From: Cellulosimicrobium cellulans
GTDB lineage: Bacteria > Actinomycetota > Actinomycetes > Actinomycetales > Cellulomonadaceae
Direction: 5' to 3'
NCBI RefSeq assembly: GCF_001722485.1
Contig: NZ_LWGL01000003.1
Coordinates: forward strand, 1-62,120
DNA: 62,120 nucleotides
Positions 16,640 to 26,633 of this stretch are shown in pieces. The position numbers were made by a program, and so were the translations under genes. The notes beneath the pieces were generated by a model that saw only the letters and a program-made list of their open reading frames with translations, had not been told where the DNA came from and did no database searches. Numbering within the stretch: position 1 is the stretch's first letter; every line of letters starts with the position of its first letter.

Positions 16640-18661
16640 GTGACCGATCGCGGAGCCCTGGACCCGGTGCCCCCTGCCGGGGCCGTGCTGGTCCTCGACC
16701 TGACGCGGGACGCCGTCGTGCACCAGGACGAGCGCGCCCGCCGGCTGGCCCCCGGCGTCGCCGCACCGGCGCCCGCGCTGGAGTGGGCACGCTCCGCGGA
16801 CCTGCGCCACGCCGACGACGGGCTCCCCGTGGACCTGCGCAAGGTGGCGACCGGTCCCTCCGACGGGCTCGCCGTGACCGCCGCCGCGCCGGACGGCGTC
16901 GCCGGCAGGGTCCGCTGCGTCCTCACCAGCACCGGTCCGGCCGGCGGCGACGGCACGTTCGCCGTCGTCGTCCTGGAGCCCGTCGACGCGGGCACGCTCG
17001 AGCGCCGGGCGGTCCTCGCGAGCGACCTGTCGTTCACGATCGCCGACGCCCGGCTGCCCGACGTGCCGCTCGTCTGGGTGAACCCCGCGTTCACCGCGAC
17101 CACGGGCTACTCGGCCGAGGACGTGCTCGGGCGCAACTGCCGGTTCCTCCAGGGGCCGGGGACGGACCGCGCGACCGTCGACCGGGTGCGCGAGGGGATC
17201 GCCGCCCGCACCACGGTCGGCGAGACCCTCCTCAACTACCGCAAGGACGGGACGCCGTTCTGGAACCAGCTCGTCCTGTCGCCGATCACCGACGCGCGCG
17301 GCGACGTCACGCACGTGGTCGGTGTCCAGGCCGACGTGACGGCACGCATCGAGAGCGAGCAGGCGCGCGACCGCCAGCTCGACGACGTCCGTTCGCGCAA
17401 CCGCCGCCTGAGCACGTCGATGGACATCACCCAGCACCTCACGCAGATCCTCGACGTCGACGCGCTGCCCCGGGAGGCGGCCGCCGTGTTCGCGTCGGCC
17501 TTCGCCGCGTGGGCCGTCGTCATCACCTACCCGGGCGGGCGGCCGCGGGCGGACGTCGCGACGTCCGACCCGGCGCTCGACGACGCCGCGCGCGTCCTGT
17601 CCGCGAGCGCCGGCTGGGCCCACCGCTCGACGGCCGCGACCGACGTGCTCGACGGCGGCTCTCGCTTCACGCAGCCGTTCGACATCACGCCCGACCTGGT
17701 GCCCGAGGACGCCGCACCCGCGGAGCTCGCAGCCATGCAGGCGCTGGGCCTCGGCTCCGCGATGACGGTCGCCCTGCGCGCCCGGGGGCGGATCTCCGGC
17801 GTCGTGGGGGTCGTGAGCCCCGAGCCGGACGCCTTCGGCCCGCAGGACGCCGCGATGCTGGAGGACCTCGGGCAGCGCGTCGGGCTGATCCTCGACAACG
17901 CGCGGCTCTACGCGGCGGAGCACGAGGCGGCGCGCGCCCTGCAGGAGCGCATGCTGCCGACGCTGGCCGACGTCGAGGGCCTCGACGTCGCGGTGTCGTA
18001 CCGCCCGGCGTCCGACGGCGAGCAGGCGAGCGCCGCCGTCGGCGGTGACTGGTTCGACGTGCTGGAACGGCCGGACGGGACGGTCGCGCTCGTGGTGGGC
18101 GACGTCGTCGGGCACGACATGCACGCGGCGGCGTCGATGGGCCAGCTCCGGTCCGTGCTGCGCACGGTCGGCTGGGACCTCGAGGACCCGGCGGAGGTGC
18201 TCGGTCGCGTCGACCACCTGGTGACGGTGCTCGACCTCGCCGACATCGCGACGTGCACGTTCGCGTCTCTCGGCCCTGCGGCGGCCGACGGCACGCGGAG
18301 GCTCGCGTACTGCCGCGCGGGCCACCCGCCGCCGCTCCTCCTCCGCCCCGACGGTGCGGTCGTCGCGCTCGACGGCGCGCTGACGACGCCGGTGGGCGTG
18401 CCGCTCGTGGACACGGTGACCTCCGCCCACGTCGACGTCCCGGCGGGCTCCGCCCTCGTCCTGTACACCGACGGTCTCGTGGAGTCGCGCGCGCGGGACC
18501 AGCGCAGCGGGATCAGGGACGTCGTCGCGGCGCTCGAGGCCGCCCCCGCGGGCCTCGACGCGGCGGGTGTCCGCGACGTCGTCCTCACCGCGGCGGGCAG
18601 CGGCCGCCAGGAGGACGACCTGTGCGTCCTCGTGGTGCGCACCGCGGCCGGGAGCGGCTAG
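16640..18661 (+). CDS. LOV-GAF-PP2C (SpoIIE) phosphatase, putative blue-light sensor
   Basis: A 673-residue protein. Residues about 125-240 are a LOV domain: the photoactive motif GRNCRFLQG has the adduct-forming Cys at 167, N199 (LLNYRKDG), N209 (PFWN) and Q230 (VGVQADVT) match the flavin-binding residues, so FMN binding and blue-light response are likely. Residues about 260-425 resemble GAF. Residues about 435-673 are a SpoIIE/PP2C phosphatase with metal-binding GGDWFD (468-473) and GDVVGHD (487-493). The first 120 residues may be a degenerate PAS domain. GTG 16640 with GGAG upstream is chosen because earlier in-frame codons give low-complexity sequence. Expected to dephosphorylate an anti-anti-sigma factor. 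Its TAG stop overlaps the stop of the convergent gene in CTAG. Confidence 0.9.
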   Translation: MTDRGALDPVPPAGAVLVLDLTRDAVVHQDERARRLAPGVAAPAPALEWARSADLRHADDGLPVDLRKVATGPSDGLAVTAAAPDGVAGRVRCVLTSTGPAGGDGTFAVVVLEPVDAGTLERRAVLASDLSFTIADARLPDVPLVWVNPAFTATTGYSAEDVLGRNCRFLQGPGTDRATVDRVREGIAARTTVGETLLNYRKDGTPFWNQLVLSPITDARGDVTHVVGVQADVTARIESEQARDRQLDDVRSRNRRLSTSMDITQHLTQILDVDALPREAAAVFASAFAAWAVVITYPGGRPRADVATSDPALDDAARVLSASAGWAHRSTAATDVLDGGSRFTQPFDITPDLVPEDAAPAELAAMQALGLGSAMTVALRARGRISGVVGVVSPEPDAFGPQDAAMLEDLGQRVGLILDNARLYAAEHEAARALQERMLPTLADVEGLDVAVSYRPASDGEQASAAVGGDWFDVLERPDGTVALVVGDVVGHDMHAAASMGQLRSVLRTVGWDLEDPAEVLGRVDHLVTVLDLADIATCTFASLGPAAADGTRRLAYCRAGHPPPLLLRPDGAVVALDGALTTPVGVPLVDTVTSAHVDVPAGSALVLYTDGLVESRARDQRSGIRDVVAALEAAPAGLDAAGVRDVVLTAAGSGRQEDDLCVLVVRTAAGSG

Positions 18662-19302
18662 CGGGCCGCCGCGTCGCGGTCGACGAGCGCCGGGTGGCGC
18701 GGGTCGTCGACGCGCACGACGACGTCCGCCGTCCCTTCGGGGTCGGTCTCCGCGGCGTAGCGCGCGTACGCGTCGAGCGTCCAGGCGTCGTCGGGCGGCG
18801 TCCGGCGAGCGATCGTCGTGGCGCGCACCGCGAGGTGGACGGTCACGTCGAGCGGCAGCCCGTGGCCGAGCGCGAGGGACCCGTCCAGCACGACGACCAG
18901 CCCCGGCTCCGCGTCGGCGTAGGGCGCCCGCGTCGCGCGGTCCGTCTCGGGGTCGCGCAGGCTCGGCAGGTACCGTCCGCTGCCGGCCGGACCGACGGCG
19001 TCGAGCACCTCGCGCCGCAGGCCCGCCACGTCGATCCGGTCCTCGAGCAGCGCGTCGGGGTCCGTGCGCCCGCGCTCCAGGCGCAGCGACGCGGGCCGCC
19101 AGAAGTCGTGCACGTGGATCCGGGCGACCGGCCGCCCTGCCGCCCGCAGCGGGTCGACGAGCGCGTCCGCGAGCGCTGTGGGGTTCGTGGTCGGGTGCCC
19201 GTCGACGAGGACGCGCAGCGCGAGCCCCGGGACCGGCTCCGCGAGGACGCGCCCGACGACGCGCTCGACCAGGACCTCCTCGCTCACGGGCTCGACACGC
19301 AC
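18658..19302 (-). CDS. uridine-kinase-like protein with lost Walker A
   Basis: A 214-residue protein that follows actinobacterial uridine kinases along its length: RVLVDGH, VARIHVHDFWRPASLRLERG, LRREVLDAVGPAGSGRYLPS, and GLVVVLDGSLAL. The P-loop, however, reads DGHPTTNPTALAD where kinases have a Gly-rich GxxGxGKT; the Gly residues and the essential Lys are replaced by Thr, Asn and Pro. Catalysis is therefore doubtful and it may be a pseudokinase. GTG 19302 is preferred; an ATG at 19368 would add 22 unconserved residues. The gene shares CTAG with the LOV phosphatase stop. Confidence 0.75.
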   Translation of the reverse strand: MRVEPVSEEVLVERVVGRVLAEPVPGLALRVLVDGHPTTNPTALADALVDPLRAAGRPVARIHVHDFWRPASLRLERGRTDPDALLEDRIDVAGLRREVLDAVGPAGSGRYLPSLRDPETDRATRAPYADAEPGLVVVLDGSLALGHGLPLDVTVHLAVRATTIARRTPPDDAWTLDAYARYAAETDPEGTADVVVRVDDPRHPALVDRDAAAR

Positions 19303-19527
19303 CCGGCCAGCATGGCACCTCGCGGTGCCGGCCGGACCGCCGGGACGTGCTCGAGCCGCCTTCGGCACCTGCCTCGCGGGCTCTCCGCCTCGTCGTCCGG
19401 CGACGCCCCGGCGCCGCGTGCCGGCAGCGCGCGAACCCGGACGCGCACGCGCAGGAGGCGGACGGTCACGACGCCGCGTGCCGCGAAGGTCGTCGCCCGC
19501 CGGGTCAGGGCGCGGACGGCGGGGTGG

Positions 19528-20103
19528 TCAGACACGGTCGTACGTGAGGACGGCGTTGCCACCGTCGAACGTCGTGACGTGCGCCAGGTCGAACGTCGTG
19601 GGGCGGAAGCCGACCGACCCGAAGGCCGTACGACCGTCGCCCGCGACCACCGGGTACAGCTTGACCACCAGGCGGTCGATCTCCCCGAGGAGGGCCCCGG
19701 CGAGGACACCACCGCCCGCCAGGTAGATGTCGAGCGGCGAGCTCTCGGCCTTGAGCGCCCGCACGAGCCCCACCGGGTCGTCGCGCACGACGGTCACCGC
19801 GGGGTCGAGCTCGGGCTGCGTCGTCGACACGACGTACTGGCGCAGGTGCGCGTACGGGCTGGTGATCCCCAGGTCGAGCGCGGGCTCGTACGTGCGCCGG
19901 CCCATGATCACCGTGTCGAACGACCGGTTCGGCTCGCCGTCGATACCGAGCTGGCGGCGCCCGTGCGTCGGCAGGACGTCGGGGTGGTTCTCGATCATGC
20001 GGGCGCTGTAGGCGTCGGAGGACGGGTAGAAGTCGACCTCGTCGTCGGGACCGGAGATGCGTCCGTCGATCGACAGGGCGACGAAATAGGTGAGTCGTCT
20101 CAT
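19528..20103 (-). CDS. dihydrofolate-reductase-like (RibD C-terminal) protein
   Basis: A 191-residue protein of the RibD C-terminal/DHFR-like family common in actinobacteria. It starts RRLTYFVALSIDGRISGPDDEVDF, has FDTVIMGRRTYEPAL near residue 65 and the NADPH-binding LDIYLAGGGVLAGALL near residue 130. It probably reduces a small pteridine- or pyrimidine-like compound with NADPH, but the substrate is unknown. It is divergent from the LysR-type regulator gene 117 bp away, which may control it. Confidence 0.88.
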   Translation of the reverse strand: MRRLTYFVALSIDGRISGPDDEVDFYPSSDAYSARMIENHPDVLPTHGRRQLGIDGEPNRSFDTVIMGRRTYEPALDLGITSPYAHLRQYVVSTTQPELDPAVTVVRDDPVGLVRALKAESSPLDIYLAGGGVLAGALLGEIDRLVVKLYPVVAGDGRTAFGSVGFRPTTFDLAHVTTFDGGNAVLTYDRV

Positions 20104-20220
20104 GGCTCGAGCCTCGAGGCCCGCGCGAACGGGATCAATGACACTTCCCTGGATAATCGATCACGCCGGATGAACGATCCTGGCCCCGGACGACGACGTG
20201 CTCGGGACGAGGGACGAGAG

Positions 20221-21117
20221 GTGACGGTGGACCTACGAGACATCGAGATCTTCCTGACGCTGGCCGACGAGCTGCACTTCGGGCGGACCGCCGAGCGGCT
20301 CCACGTCTCCCCCGCTCGCGTGAGCCAGGCGATCAGCCGGCAGGAGCGGCGCATGGGCACCGTGCTGTTCGAGCGCACGAGCCGGCGCGTGGAGCTGACG
20401 CCCGTCGGGGCACGCCTGCGCGACGACCTGCGTCAGGGGTACGAGCTCATCCAGTCGGGCATCGCGGCGGCGTCCCGCGCCGGGGAACGCCCGACCGGGA
20501 CGCTGCGGCTCGCGGCGATGGGCATCATCGGCCACGAGATGCTCCCCGTGGTGAGAGCCTTCACGGAACGCCACCCCACGTGCTCCGTCGAGCAGCGCGA
20601 GTTCCACTTCTCCGACCCGTTCGGCGGGCTCCGCGGGACCGACGCCGACGTACAGGTGATGTGGGCACCCGTGCGCGAGCCCGACATCGTCGTCGGGCCA
20701 CGTGTGCTCACGGAGGGGCGTGTGCTGGCGGTGCCCGCGGCGCACGAGCTCGCGGGTGAGGACGCCGTGTCGATCGAGGTGCTCGGCGACCACACCGTGG
20801 TCGACGTGGGCCCCGGCGTCCCCGGCTACTGGGAAGACGCGATGGTGCCCCGCCGGACGCCGTCGGGCCGGCCCGTGCTGCGGGGTCCCGAGGCGCGGAC
20901 GTTCCACGAGGTCTTGGCCGTGGTCGCCTCCGGCGAGGCGGTCACGCCGCTCAACGCGCACGTGCGGCGCTACTACTCGCACCCGGGCGTGGTCTACGTG
21001 CCGATCACCGACGTCCCCGACACCGAGTGGGTCCTCACCTGGCTCCGGGGGCGGGAGAGCCCTGAGGTGCGCGCGTTCGCCCAGACGGCTCGCGAGCTGG
21101 GCTCGCGGGCCGTCTGA
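20221..21117 (+). CDS. LysR family transcriptional regulator
   Basis: A 298-residue regulator. The N-terminal winged helix-turn-helix is clear: VDLRDIEIFLTLADELHFGRTAERLHVSPARVSQAISRQERRMG contains the family helices (given as residues 3-46). The remainder is a periplasmic-binding-protein-like effector domain starting GTLRLAAMGIIGHEML. GTG 20221 is chosen because the conserved domain begins three codons later. LysR proteins usually regulate the divergent neighbour, here the DHFR-like gene; the intergenic region has an imperfect TCGATC/GAACGA dyad at about 20157-20178 that could be a binding site. Confidence 0.9.
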   Translation: MTVDLRDIEIFLTLADELHFGRTAERLHVSPARVSQAISRQERRMGTVLFERTSRRVELTPVGARLRDDLRQGYELIQSGIAAASRAGERPTGTLRLAAMGIIGHEMLPVVRAFTERHPTCSVEQREFHFSDPFGGLRGTDADVQVMWAPVREPDIVVGPRVLTEGRVLAVPAAHELAGEDAVSIEVLGDHTVVDVGPGVPGYWEDAMVPRRTPSGRPVLRGPEARTFHEVLAVVASGEAVTPLNAHVRRYYSHPGVVYVPITDVPDTEWVLTWLRGRESPEVRAFAQTARELGSRAV

Positions 21118-21470
21118 CGACGCCCGCCCAGGGATGTCGACGCGGTCGGGCTCGAGCAGGACGGCTCGATGCCCGGCGCAGCAGCGACGACCATGACCCC
21201 GCGCGCACGTAGCGCCACGAAGGATCCACCCGGCCGTGCCGTCCGCCGCTACCTGCCGCAGGCTGGGCCACCGCTGGTCACCATGCCGCGAGACGTCGAG
21301 GCGACGGTGGCCGCATGGGCGGATCGCCGGGCGGCCACAGTCCGGGTGGCGAGGGCAGATCCTCGGGCGCCGCACCCACGCGGTGGCGTGCGGGTACGGT
21401 GAGCGACGGCCTCCCCTCGTGCCGACCGGCCGAGGGCGAGCGAGGCCACGGCTCGACGAAGGGTGCGACG
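21118..21470 (+). other. 353-bp gene-free stretch
   Basis: No credible coding region, repeat or terminator is visible. A TACGGT box near 21395 could be the -10 of the VOC gene at 21471, leaving a 65-70 nt leader. Confidence 0.4.
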
Positions 21471-21896
21471 ATGCAGTTCAGCACGGTAGGGCTCGCGCTG
21501 ATGGTGAAGGACCCGACCGCCGCGGGGCGGTGGTTCGCCGACCACCTCGGCTTCACGGTGGTCGCCGACCTCGGGTGGTACGTCACCACGCGACACGACG
21601 CGCACGAGAACCTGAGCGTCGACTTCATGACCCCCGACGCGCACGCCTGGCCCGAGCGCGTGCGCGGGCAGGCCGCGGCGGGCACGCTCCTCGCCTTCCT
21701 CGTGGACGACGTCGACGCCGAGGCGCGGCGTCTCGGGGCGGAGGGCGTCGAGGTGCTCCTCGCCCCGGTCTCCGAGCCGTGGGGGCAGCGTCGCGTGCAG
21801 GTCGCCGGGCCCGAGGGGGTCGTCGTCGAGGTGCTCCAGGTCGTCGAGCCGGACCCCGCGTGGATGGCGGCGAACGGCTTGGCAGCGCAGGACTGA
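21471..21896 (+). CDS. VOC family protein
   Basis: A 141-residue single-unit VOC protein: QFSTVGLALMVKDPTAAGRWFADHLGF begins the first module and LLAFLVDDVDAEARRLGAEG the second, ending PEGVVVEVLQVVEPDPAWM. The conserved metal His of the first strand is replaced (VGLAL), so metal binding is uncertain. It is tail to tail with the lactate dehydrogenase gene (stops 5 bp apart). Substrate unknown. Confidence 0.82.
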   Translation: MQFSTVGLALMVKDPTAAGRWFADHLGFTVVADLGWYVTTRHDAHENLSVDFMTPDAHAWPERVRGQAAAGTLLAFLVDDVDAEARRLGAEGVEVLLAPVSEPWGQRRVQVAGPEGVVVEVLQVVEPDPAWMAANGLAAQD

Positions 21897-21900
21897 CCGG

Positions 21901-23145
21901 TCAGGGACGGGCGTGCTCCAGCGGGACGAGGCGCGTGAGCTGGGTGACGTGCCGCGGTTCGAGCTCGGCGATGCTCGTGACCTGGAGCAGCTTCATGGTC
22001 CGCTCGACCTGCTCCGTGAGGATCTGGATCGTGCGGTCCACCCCCGCGCGGCCGCCCGCCATGAGGCCGTAGAGGTACGCGCGGCCGATCAGGGTGAACC
22101 GGGCGCCGAGCGCGCACGCCGCCACGACGTCCGCGCCGTTCATGATGCCCGTGTCGACCATGACCTCGACGTCCGTGCCGACCTCGCGCACGACGCGCGG
22201 CAGGAGGTGGAACGGCACCGGGGCGCGGTCGAGCTGGCGGCCGCCGTGGTTGGACAGGACGATCCCGTCGACGCCGAGGTCGGCGAGGCGCTTGGAGTCC
22301 TCGACGTTCTGCACGCCCTTGACGACGAGCTTGCCCGGCCAGATCTCGCGGATGGCGTCCAGGTCCGCGAACCCGATCGACGGGTCCATCGCGGAGTCGA
22401 GCAGCTCGCCGACCGTGCCGCCCGTGGAGGTGAGCGAGGCGAACTCGAGCTTCGGCGTCGTGAGGAAGTCGAACCACCACCACGGGCGCGGGATCGCGTC
22501 GGCGATCGTGCGGAGCGTGAGCTGCGGCGGGATGGAGAACCCGTTGCGCTTGTCGCGCAGGCGCGCGCCCGCGACCGGGGTGTCGACGGTGAACATGAGT
22601 GTGTCGAAGCCGGCAGCCGCCGCCCGCTCGGCGAGCGCGAAGGAGATCTCGCGCCGGCGCATGACGTAGAGCTGGAACCAGTTCCGGCCGTGCGGGTTCG
22701 CGGCCTTGACGCCCTCGATCGACGTCGTGCCGAGCGTCGAGAGCGTGAACGGGATGCCCGCCGCCCCCGCGGCACCCGCGCCCGCCGTCTCGCCCTCGGT
22801 CTGCATGAGTCGCGTGAACCCGGTCGGCGCGATCCCGAACGGCAGCGCCGACGGCCCGCCCAGCACGGTCGTGGACGTGTCGACCGTCGAGACGTCGCGC
22901 AGGATCGACGGGTGGAACTCGACGTCGAGGAACGCCTGCCGGGCGCGGGCGAGCGAGATCTCGTTCTCCGCCGCGCCCTCGGTGTACTCGAAGGCGGCGC
23001 GCGGGGTGCGGCGGCGGGCGACGTCGCGCAGGTCCTCGATCGTCAGGGCCGCGTCGAGGCGGCGGCGCAGCGGGTCGAGCTGCGGCTTCTTGAGCCGCAC
23101 GAGCTCGAGGAGGTCGCGCGGGTCGGGGAGCTGTCGGGCGGTCAC
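21901..23145 (-). CDS. lldD: FMN-dependent L-lactate dehydrogenase / alpha-hydroxy-acid oxidase
   Basis: A 414-residue FMN TIM-barrel enzyme. The N-terminus has [17 protein letters not shown], the FMN site has [13 protein letters not shown] and [12 protein letters not shown], the active-site His and Arg lie in [18 protein letters not shown], and [13 protein letters not shown] follows. The family oxidises L-lactate to pyruvate. Its GTG start at 23145 overlaps the rhamnulokinase stop (GTGA), so it is the last gene of the rhamnose operon. This makes biochemical sense, because RhaW turns lactaldehyde into L-lactate, which this enzyme would carry to pyruvate. Confidence 0.88.
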   Translation of the reverse strand: MTARQLPDPRDLLELVRLKKPQLDPLRRRLDAALTIEDLRDVARRRTPRAAFEYTEGAAENEISLARARQAFLDVEFHPSILRDVSTVDTSTTVLGGPSALPFGIAPTGFTRLMQTEGETAGAGAAGAAGIPFTLSTLGTTSIEGVKAANPHGRNWFQLYVMRRREISFALAERAAAAGFDTLMFTVDTPVAGARLRDKRNGFSIPPQLTLRTIADAIPRPWWWFDFLTTPKLEFASLTSTGGTVGELLDSAMDPSIGFADLDAIREIWPGKLVVKGVQNVEDSKRLADLGVDGIVLSNHGGRQLDRAPVPFHLLPRVVREVGTDVEVMVDTGIMNGADVVAACALGARFTLIGRAYLYGLMAGGRAGVDRTIQILTEQVERTMKLLQVTSIAELEPRHVTQLTRLVPLEHARP

Positions 23146-24578
23146 CGGTCACCTCGGGGGTCGAGTCGGACGGGGGCGAAGGCGGACGCGACGAGCGCGC
23201 GCAGGTCGTCGAGGCCGCCGCGGACGAGGCCCGCCGCACGGGTTTGGACCAGCACGTTACCGATCGCCGTCGCCTCGACGGGACCGGCGAGCACGGGCAG
23301 GCCGGAGCGGTCGGCCGTCGCCTGGCACAGGAGCGTGTTCTGCGCTCCCCCGCCGACGACGTGGATCGCCGAGACGCTCCGGCCGGCGAGCCGGGCGGCG
23401 GTGTGGACGGCGTCGGCGAACCCCTGGGCGAGGCTCTCGACGATGCTGCGCACGACCTCCCCGCGCGTCGCGGGGACGGGCCGGTCGTGCTCGCGGCACC
23501 AGTCGGCGATGCGCGCGGGCATGTCGCCGGGCGGCAGGAACCGGGGGTCGTCGACGTCGAAGACCGCGACGGGGCCGGTCACCGCCGCGGCCTCGCCGAG
23601 CAGCTCCTGGAGCGTGCTCGAGCGCTGGGCCGCCGTCGCGGCGCGGTCCCACGTGCGGATCGACTCCGACAGCAGCCACAGGCCCATGACGTTGTGCAGG
23701 AACCGGGTGCGCCCGTCGACGCCGCCCTCGTTCGTGAAGCCGGCAGCACGCGCCTCCTCGGTGAGCACCGGGGCGTCGAGCTCGAGCCCGACGAGGCCCC
23801 ACGTGCCGCACGAGACGTACGCGACGTCCGGCTCCGTGCTCGGCACCGCGACGACCGCGGACGCCGTGTCGTGCGACCCCACGGCGACCACGGGGACGTC
23901 GCGCCCCACCACCGCGGCGACCTCGGGCGTCATCCGGCCCAGCGGGGTGCCCGGGTCGACGAGAGGCGCGAGGACGCGCGCCGGGACGCCGACGAGCGCG
24001 GCGAGCTCGAGGTCCCACTCCCCCGTGCGCGGGTCAAGCAGGCCCGTGGTCGACGCGTTCGTGCGCTCGGTCGCCTCGGTGCCCGTGAGCCAGTACGCCA
24101 GGAGGTCCGGCACGAGGAGCAGGCGGTCCGCGAGGTCGAGGACCGGCCCCTCCGCCGCGAGCTGGAACAGCGTGTTGAATGGCAGGTGCTGGAGGCCGTT
24201 GCGCCCGTAGAGCTTCTCGGGGCCGATCACGCCGTGCACCCGCTCCACGCCGGCCGCCGTGCGGTCGTCGCGGTAGTGGAACGGCACGCCGAGCAAGCGG
24301 CCGTCGCGCAGAAGGCCGTAGTCCACCGCCCACGAGTCGATCCCGACGCTCTCGAGCGCGCCGGACGTCTCGCGCTCGGCCGCCGCGACGCCGTCGAGCA
24401 CCTGCCGGTACAGCTCGAGCAGGTTCCAGTGCAGGCCGTCGCGCGTGCGGACGGGCTCGTTGACGAACCGTGCGACGTGCCGCAGCCGCAGGTCGCCGCC
24501 GTCGACGTGCCCGACGATGACCCGGCCGCTCGTCGCGCCCAGGTCGACGGCGGCGACGCTGCCGGCCCGCGCGGTCAC
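23142..24578 (-). CDS. rhaB: L-rhamnulokinase
   Basis: A 478-residue FGGY-family kinase that phosphorylates L-rhamnulose to L-rhamnulose 1-phosphate. It starts [18 protein letters not shown] (phosphate-1 loop), has [39 protein letters not shown] (phosphate-2) and [18 protein letters not shown] (adenosine motif). All are typical of RhaB. GTG 24578 overlaps the stop of the upstream rhaEW gene in GTGA, and its own stop overlaps the lldD start in the same way, so the three genes are translationally coupled. Confidence 0.95.
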   Translation of the reverse strand: MTARAGSVAAVDLGATSGRVIVGHVDGGDLRLRHVARFVNEPVRTRDGLHWNLLELYRQVLDGVAAAERETSGALESVGIDSWAVDYGLLRDGRLLGVPFHYRDDRTAAGVERVHGVIGPEKLYGRNGLQHLPFNTLFQLAAEGPVLDLADRLLLVPDLLAYWLTGTEATERTNASTTGLLDPRTGEWDLELAALVGVPARVLAPLVDPGTPLGRMTPEVAAVVGRDVPVVAVGSHDTASAVVAVPSTEPDVAYVSCGTWGLVGLELDAPVLTEEARAAGFTNEGGVDGRTRFLHNVMGLWLLSESIRTWDRAATAAQRSSTLQELLGEAAAVTGPVAVFDVDDPRFLPPGDMPARIADWCREHDRPVPATRGEVVRSIVESLAQGFADAVHTAARLAGRSVSAIHVVGGGAQNTLLCQATADRSGLPVLAGPVEATAIGNVLVQTRAAGLVRGGLDDLRALVASAFAPVRLDPRGDR

Positions 24579-26632
24579 CGGAGGAACGCCGCGGCCACGC
24601 CCGAGTCGACCGGGACGTGCAGGCCGGTGGTCTGGGACAGGTCCGGACCGGTGAGCGCGAGGACGGCGGCGGCGACGTGCTCGGGGAGCACCTCGCGCTT
24701 GAGCAGCGTGCGCTGGGCGTAGAACGCGCCGAGGTCCTTCTCCTCCACGCCGTAGACCGCCGCGCGCTGGGCGCCCCAGCCGCCGGCGAAGATGCCGGAC
24801 CCGCGCACGACGCCGTCGGGGTTGACGCCGTTGACGCGGATCTGGTGCTCGCCGAGCTCGGCCGCGAGGAGCCGCACCTGGTGGGCCTGGTCGGCCTTCG
24901 TCGCCGAGTACGCGATGTTGTTCGGGCCCGCGAAGAGCGAGTTCTTCGACGCGATGTAGACGATGTCGCCGCCCATGCCCTGCGCGATCATCGCGCGCGC
25001 GGCCTCGCGCGCGACGAGGAACGAGCCCTTGGCCATGACGTCGTGCTGCAGGTCCCAGTCCGCCTCGGTCGTCTCCAGCAGCGGCTTGGAGATCGACAGC
25101 CCGGCGTTGTTGACGACGAGGTCGACCCCGCCGAAGGCGAGCGCCGCGGCGTCGACCATCGCGGCGACGTCGGACGCCGACGTGACGTCGCCGCCCACGG
25201 CGACCGCGACGTCGGGCCCGCCGAGGGCCTCGGCGACCTCGCGCGCGCCGTCGAGGTTGCGGTCGGCGACGACGACGCACGCGCCCTCCGCCGCGAGCCG
25301 CTCGGCGATCGCCTTGCCGATCCCGGACCCGCCGCCGGTGACGAGCGCGACGCGCGTCGCGAGCGTCTTCGGCCTCGGCATCCGCTGGAGCTTGGCCTCC
25401 TCGAGCGCCCAGTACTCGATGCGGAACTTCTCCGACTCCTCGATGGGCGCGTACGTGCTGATCGCCTCGGCACCGCGCATGACGTTGATCGCGTTGACGT
25501 AGAACTCGCCCGCGACGCGCGCGGTCTGCTTGTTGCGCCCGAACGAGAACACGCCGACGCCCGGGACGAGCACGATCGCCGGGTCGGCACCGCGGATCGC
25601 GGGGCTGTCCGGGGTAGCGTGCCGGTCGTAGTACGCGCGGTACGCCTCGCGGTACGCCGCGTGCGCCTCGCGCAGCGCCGCGACCGTGTCCTCGACCGAC
25701 GCGTCGGCCGGGACGTCGACGACGAGCGGGCTCACCTTGGTGCGCAGGAAGTGGTCGGGGCAGCTCGTGCCGAGCGCGGCGAGCGGTGCGAGCTTCTCGC
25801 GGGCCAGGAAGTCGAGCACGACGTCGGAGTCGGTGAAGTGCCCGACCTGCGGCGCGTCGGTCGACGCGAGCCCGCGGACCGTCGGGGCGAGCGCCGCCGC
25901 CTTGGCGCGGCGCTCGTCCTCGGGCAGCGCCTCGTAGCCGGCGCGGACGGCGCCGAACGGGTGCTCGGCGCGCTCCGCCGTCCGGCGCGCGATGAACTCC
26001 TCCGCCGTGCGGACGATCCGCAGCGAGCGCTCCTCCGCCTCGGCCGACGTGTCGCCCCACGCGGTGATGCCGTGCCCGCCGAGGACGCAGCCGATCGCCT
26101 GCGGGTTCTCGGCCTTGATGGCGGCGATGTCGAGCCCGAGCTGGAAGCCGGGACGGCGCCACGGCACCCACACGACCTCGTCGCCGAACACCTCGCGGGT
26201 CAGCGCCTCGCCGTCGGCCGCGGTCGCGAGCGCGATGCCCGCGTCCGGGTGCAGGTGGTCGACGTGCGCGGCGTCGACCAGGCCGTGCATGGCCGTGTCG
26301 ATCGACGGCGCGGCGCCGCCCTTGCCGTGCAGGCAGTAGTCGAACGCGGCGACCATCTCGTCCTCGCGCTCGACCCCCGGGTAGACGCCCGTCAGCGCGC
26401 GCAGGCGGTCGAGGCGCAGCACCGCGAGGTTCTTCTCCGTCAGCGTGCCGAGGTCGCCGCCGGAGCCCTTGACCCACAGCAGCTCGACGTCCTCGCCCGT
26501 CACCGGGTCCGTCGCCGTGCCCTTCGCCGACGTGTTGCCGCCCGCGTAGTTCGTCACGCGTGGGTCGGAGCCGAGCCGGTTCGAGCGCGCGACGAGGTCC
26601 GCGACCGTGGTCGTCGTGGTCGTGCCGGTCAT
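24575..26632 (-). CDS. rhaEW: bifunctional rhamnulose-1-phosphate aldolase / lactaldehyde dehydrogenase
   Basis: A 685-residue fusion. Residues about 1-400 are a class II aldolase/adducin-type domain: NYAGGNTSAKG, LLWVKGSGGDLG, zinc-ligand HVDHLHPDAG and LGGHGITAWGD. Residues about 425-685 are a short-chain dehydrogenase with VALVTGGGSGIGKA, VNNAGLS and the catalytic Tyr/Lys in YSATKADQ. The same domain pair in Bacillus (RhaEW/YuxG type) splits rhamnulose 1-phosphate into dihydroxyacetone phosphate and L-lactaldehyde, then oxidises lactaldehyde to L-lactate. ATG 26632 follows the rhaI stop by 1 nt. Confidence 0.93.
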   Translation of the reverse strand: MTGTTTTTTVADLVARSNRLGSDPRVTNYAGGNTSAKGTATDPVTGEDVELLWVKGSGGDLGTLTEKNLAVLRLDRLRALTGVYPGVEREDEMVAAFDYCLHGKGGAAPSIDTAMHGLVDAAHVDHLHPDAGIALATAADGEALTREVFGDEVVWVPWRRPGFQLGLDIAAIKAENPQAIGCVLGGHGITAWGDTSAEAEERSLRIVRTAEEFIARRTAERAEHPFGAVRAGYEALPEDERRAKAAALAPTVRGLASTDAPQVGHFTDSDVVLDFLAREKLAPLAALGTSCPDHFLRTKVSPLVVDVPADASVEDTVAALREAHAAYREAYRAYYDRHATPDSPAIRGADPAIVLVPGVGVFSFGRNKQTARVAGEFYVNAINVMRGAEAISTYAPIEESEKFRIEYWALEEAKLQRMPRPKTLATRVALVTGGGSGIGKAIAERLAAEGACVVVADRNLDGAREVAEALGGPDVAVAVGGDVTSASDVAAMVDAAALAFGGVDLVVNNAGLSISKPLLETTEADWDLQHDVMAKGSFLVAREAARAMIAQGMGGDIVYIASKNSLFAGPNNIAYSATKADQAHQVRLLAAELGEHQIRVNGVNPDGVVRGSGIFAGGWGAQRAAVYGVEEKDLGAFYAQRTLLKREVLPEHVAAAVLALTGPDLSQTTGLHVPVDSGVAAAFLR

Positions 26633-26633
26633 C

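Noticed and set aside
20104-20220. LysR binding site as a firm feature
   Set aside because: Only an imperfect dyad is visible and it does not clearly fit T-N11-A; mentioned in the gene entry only.
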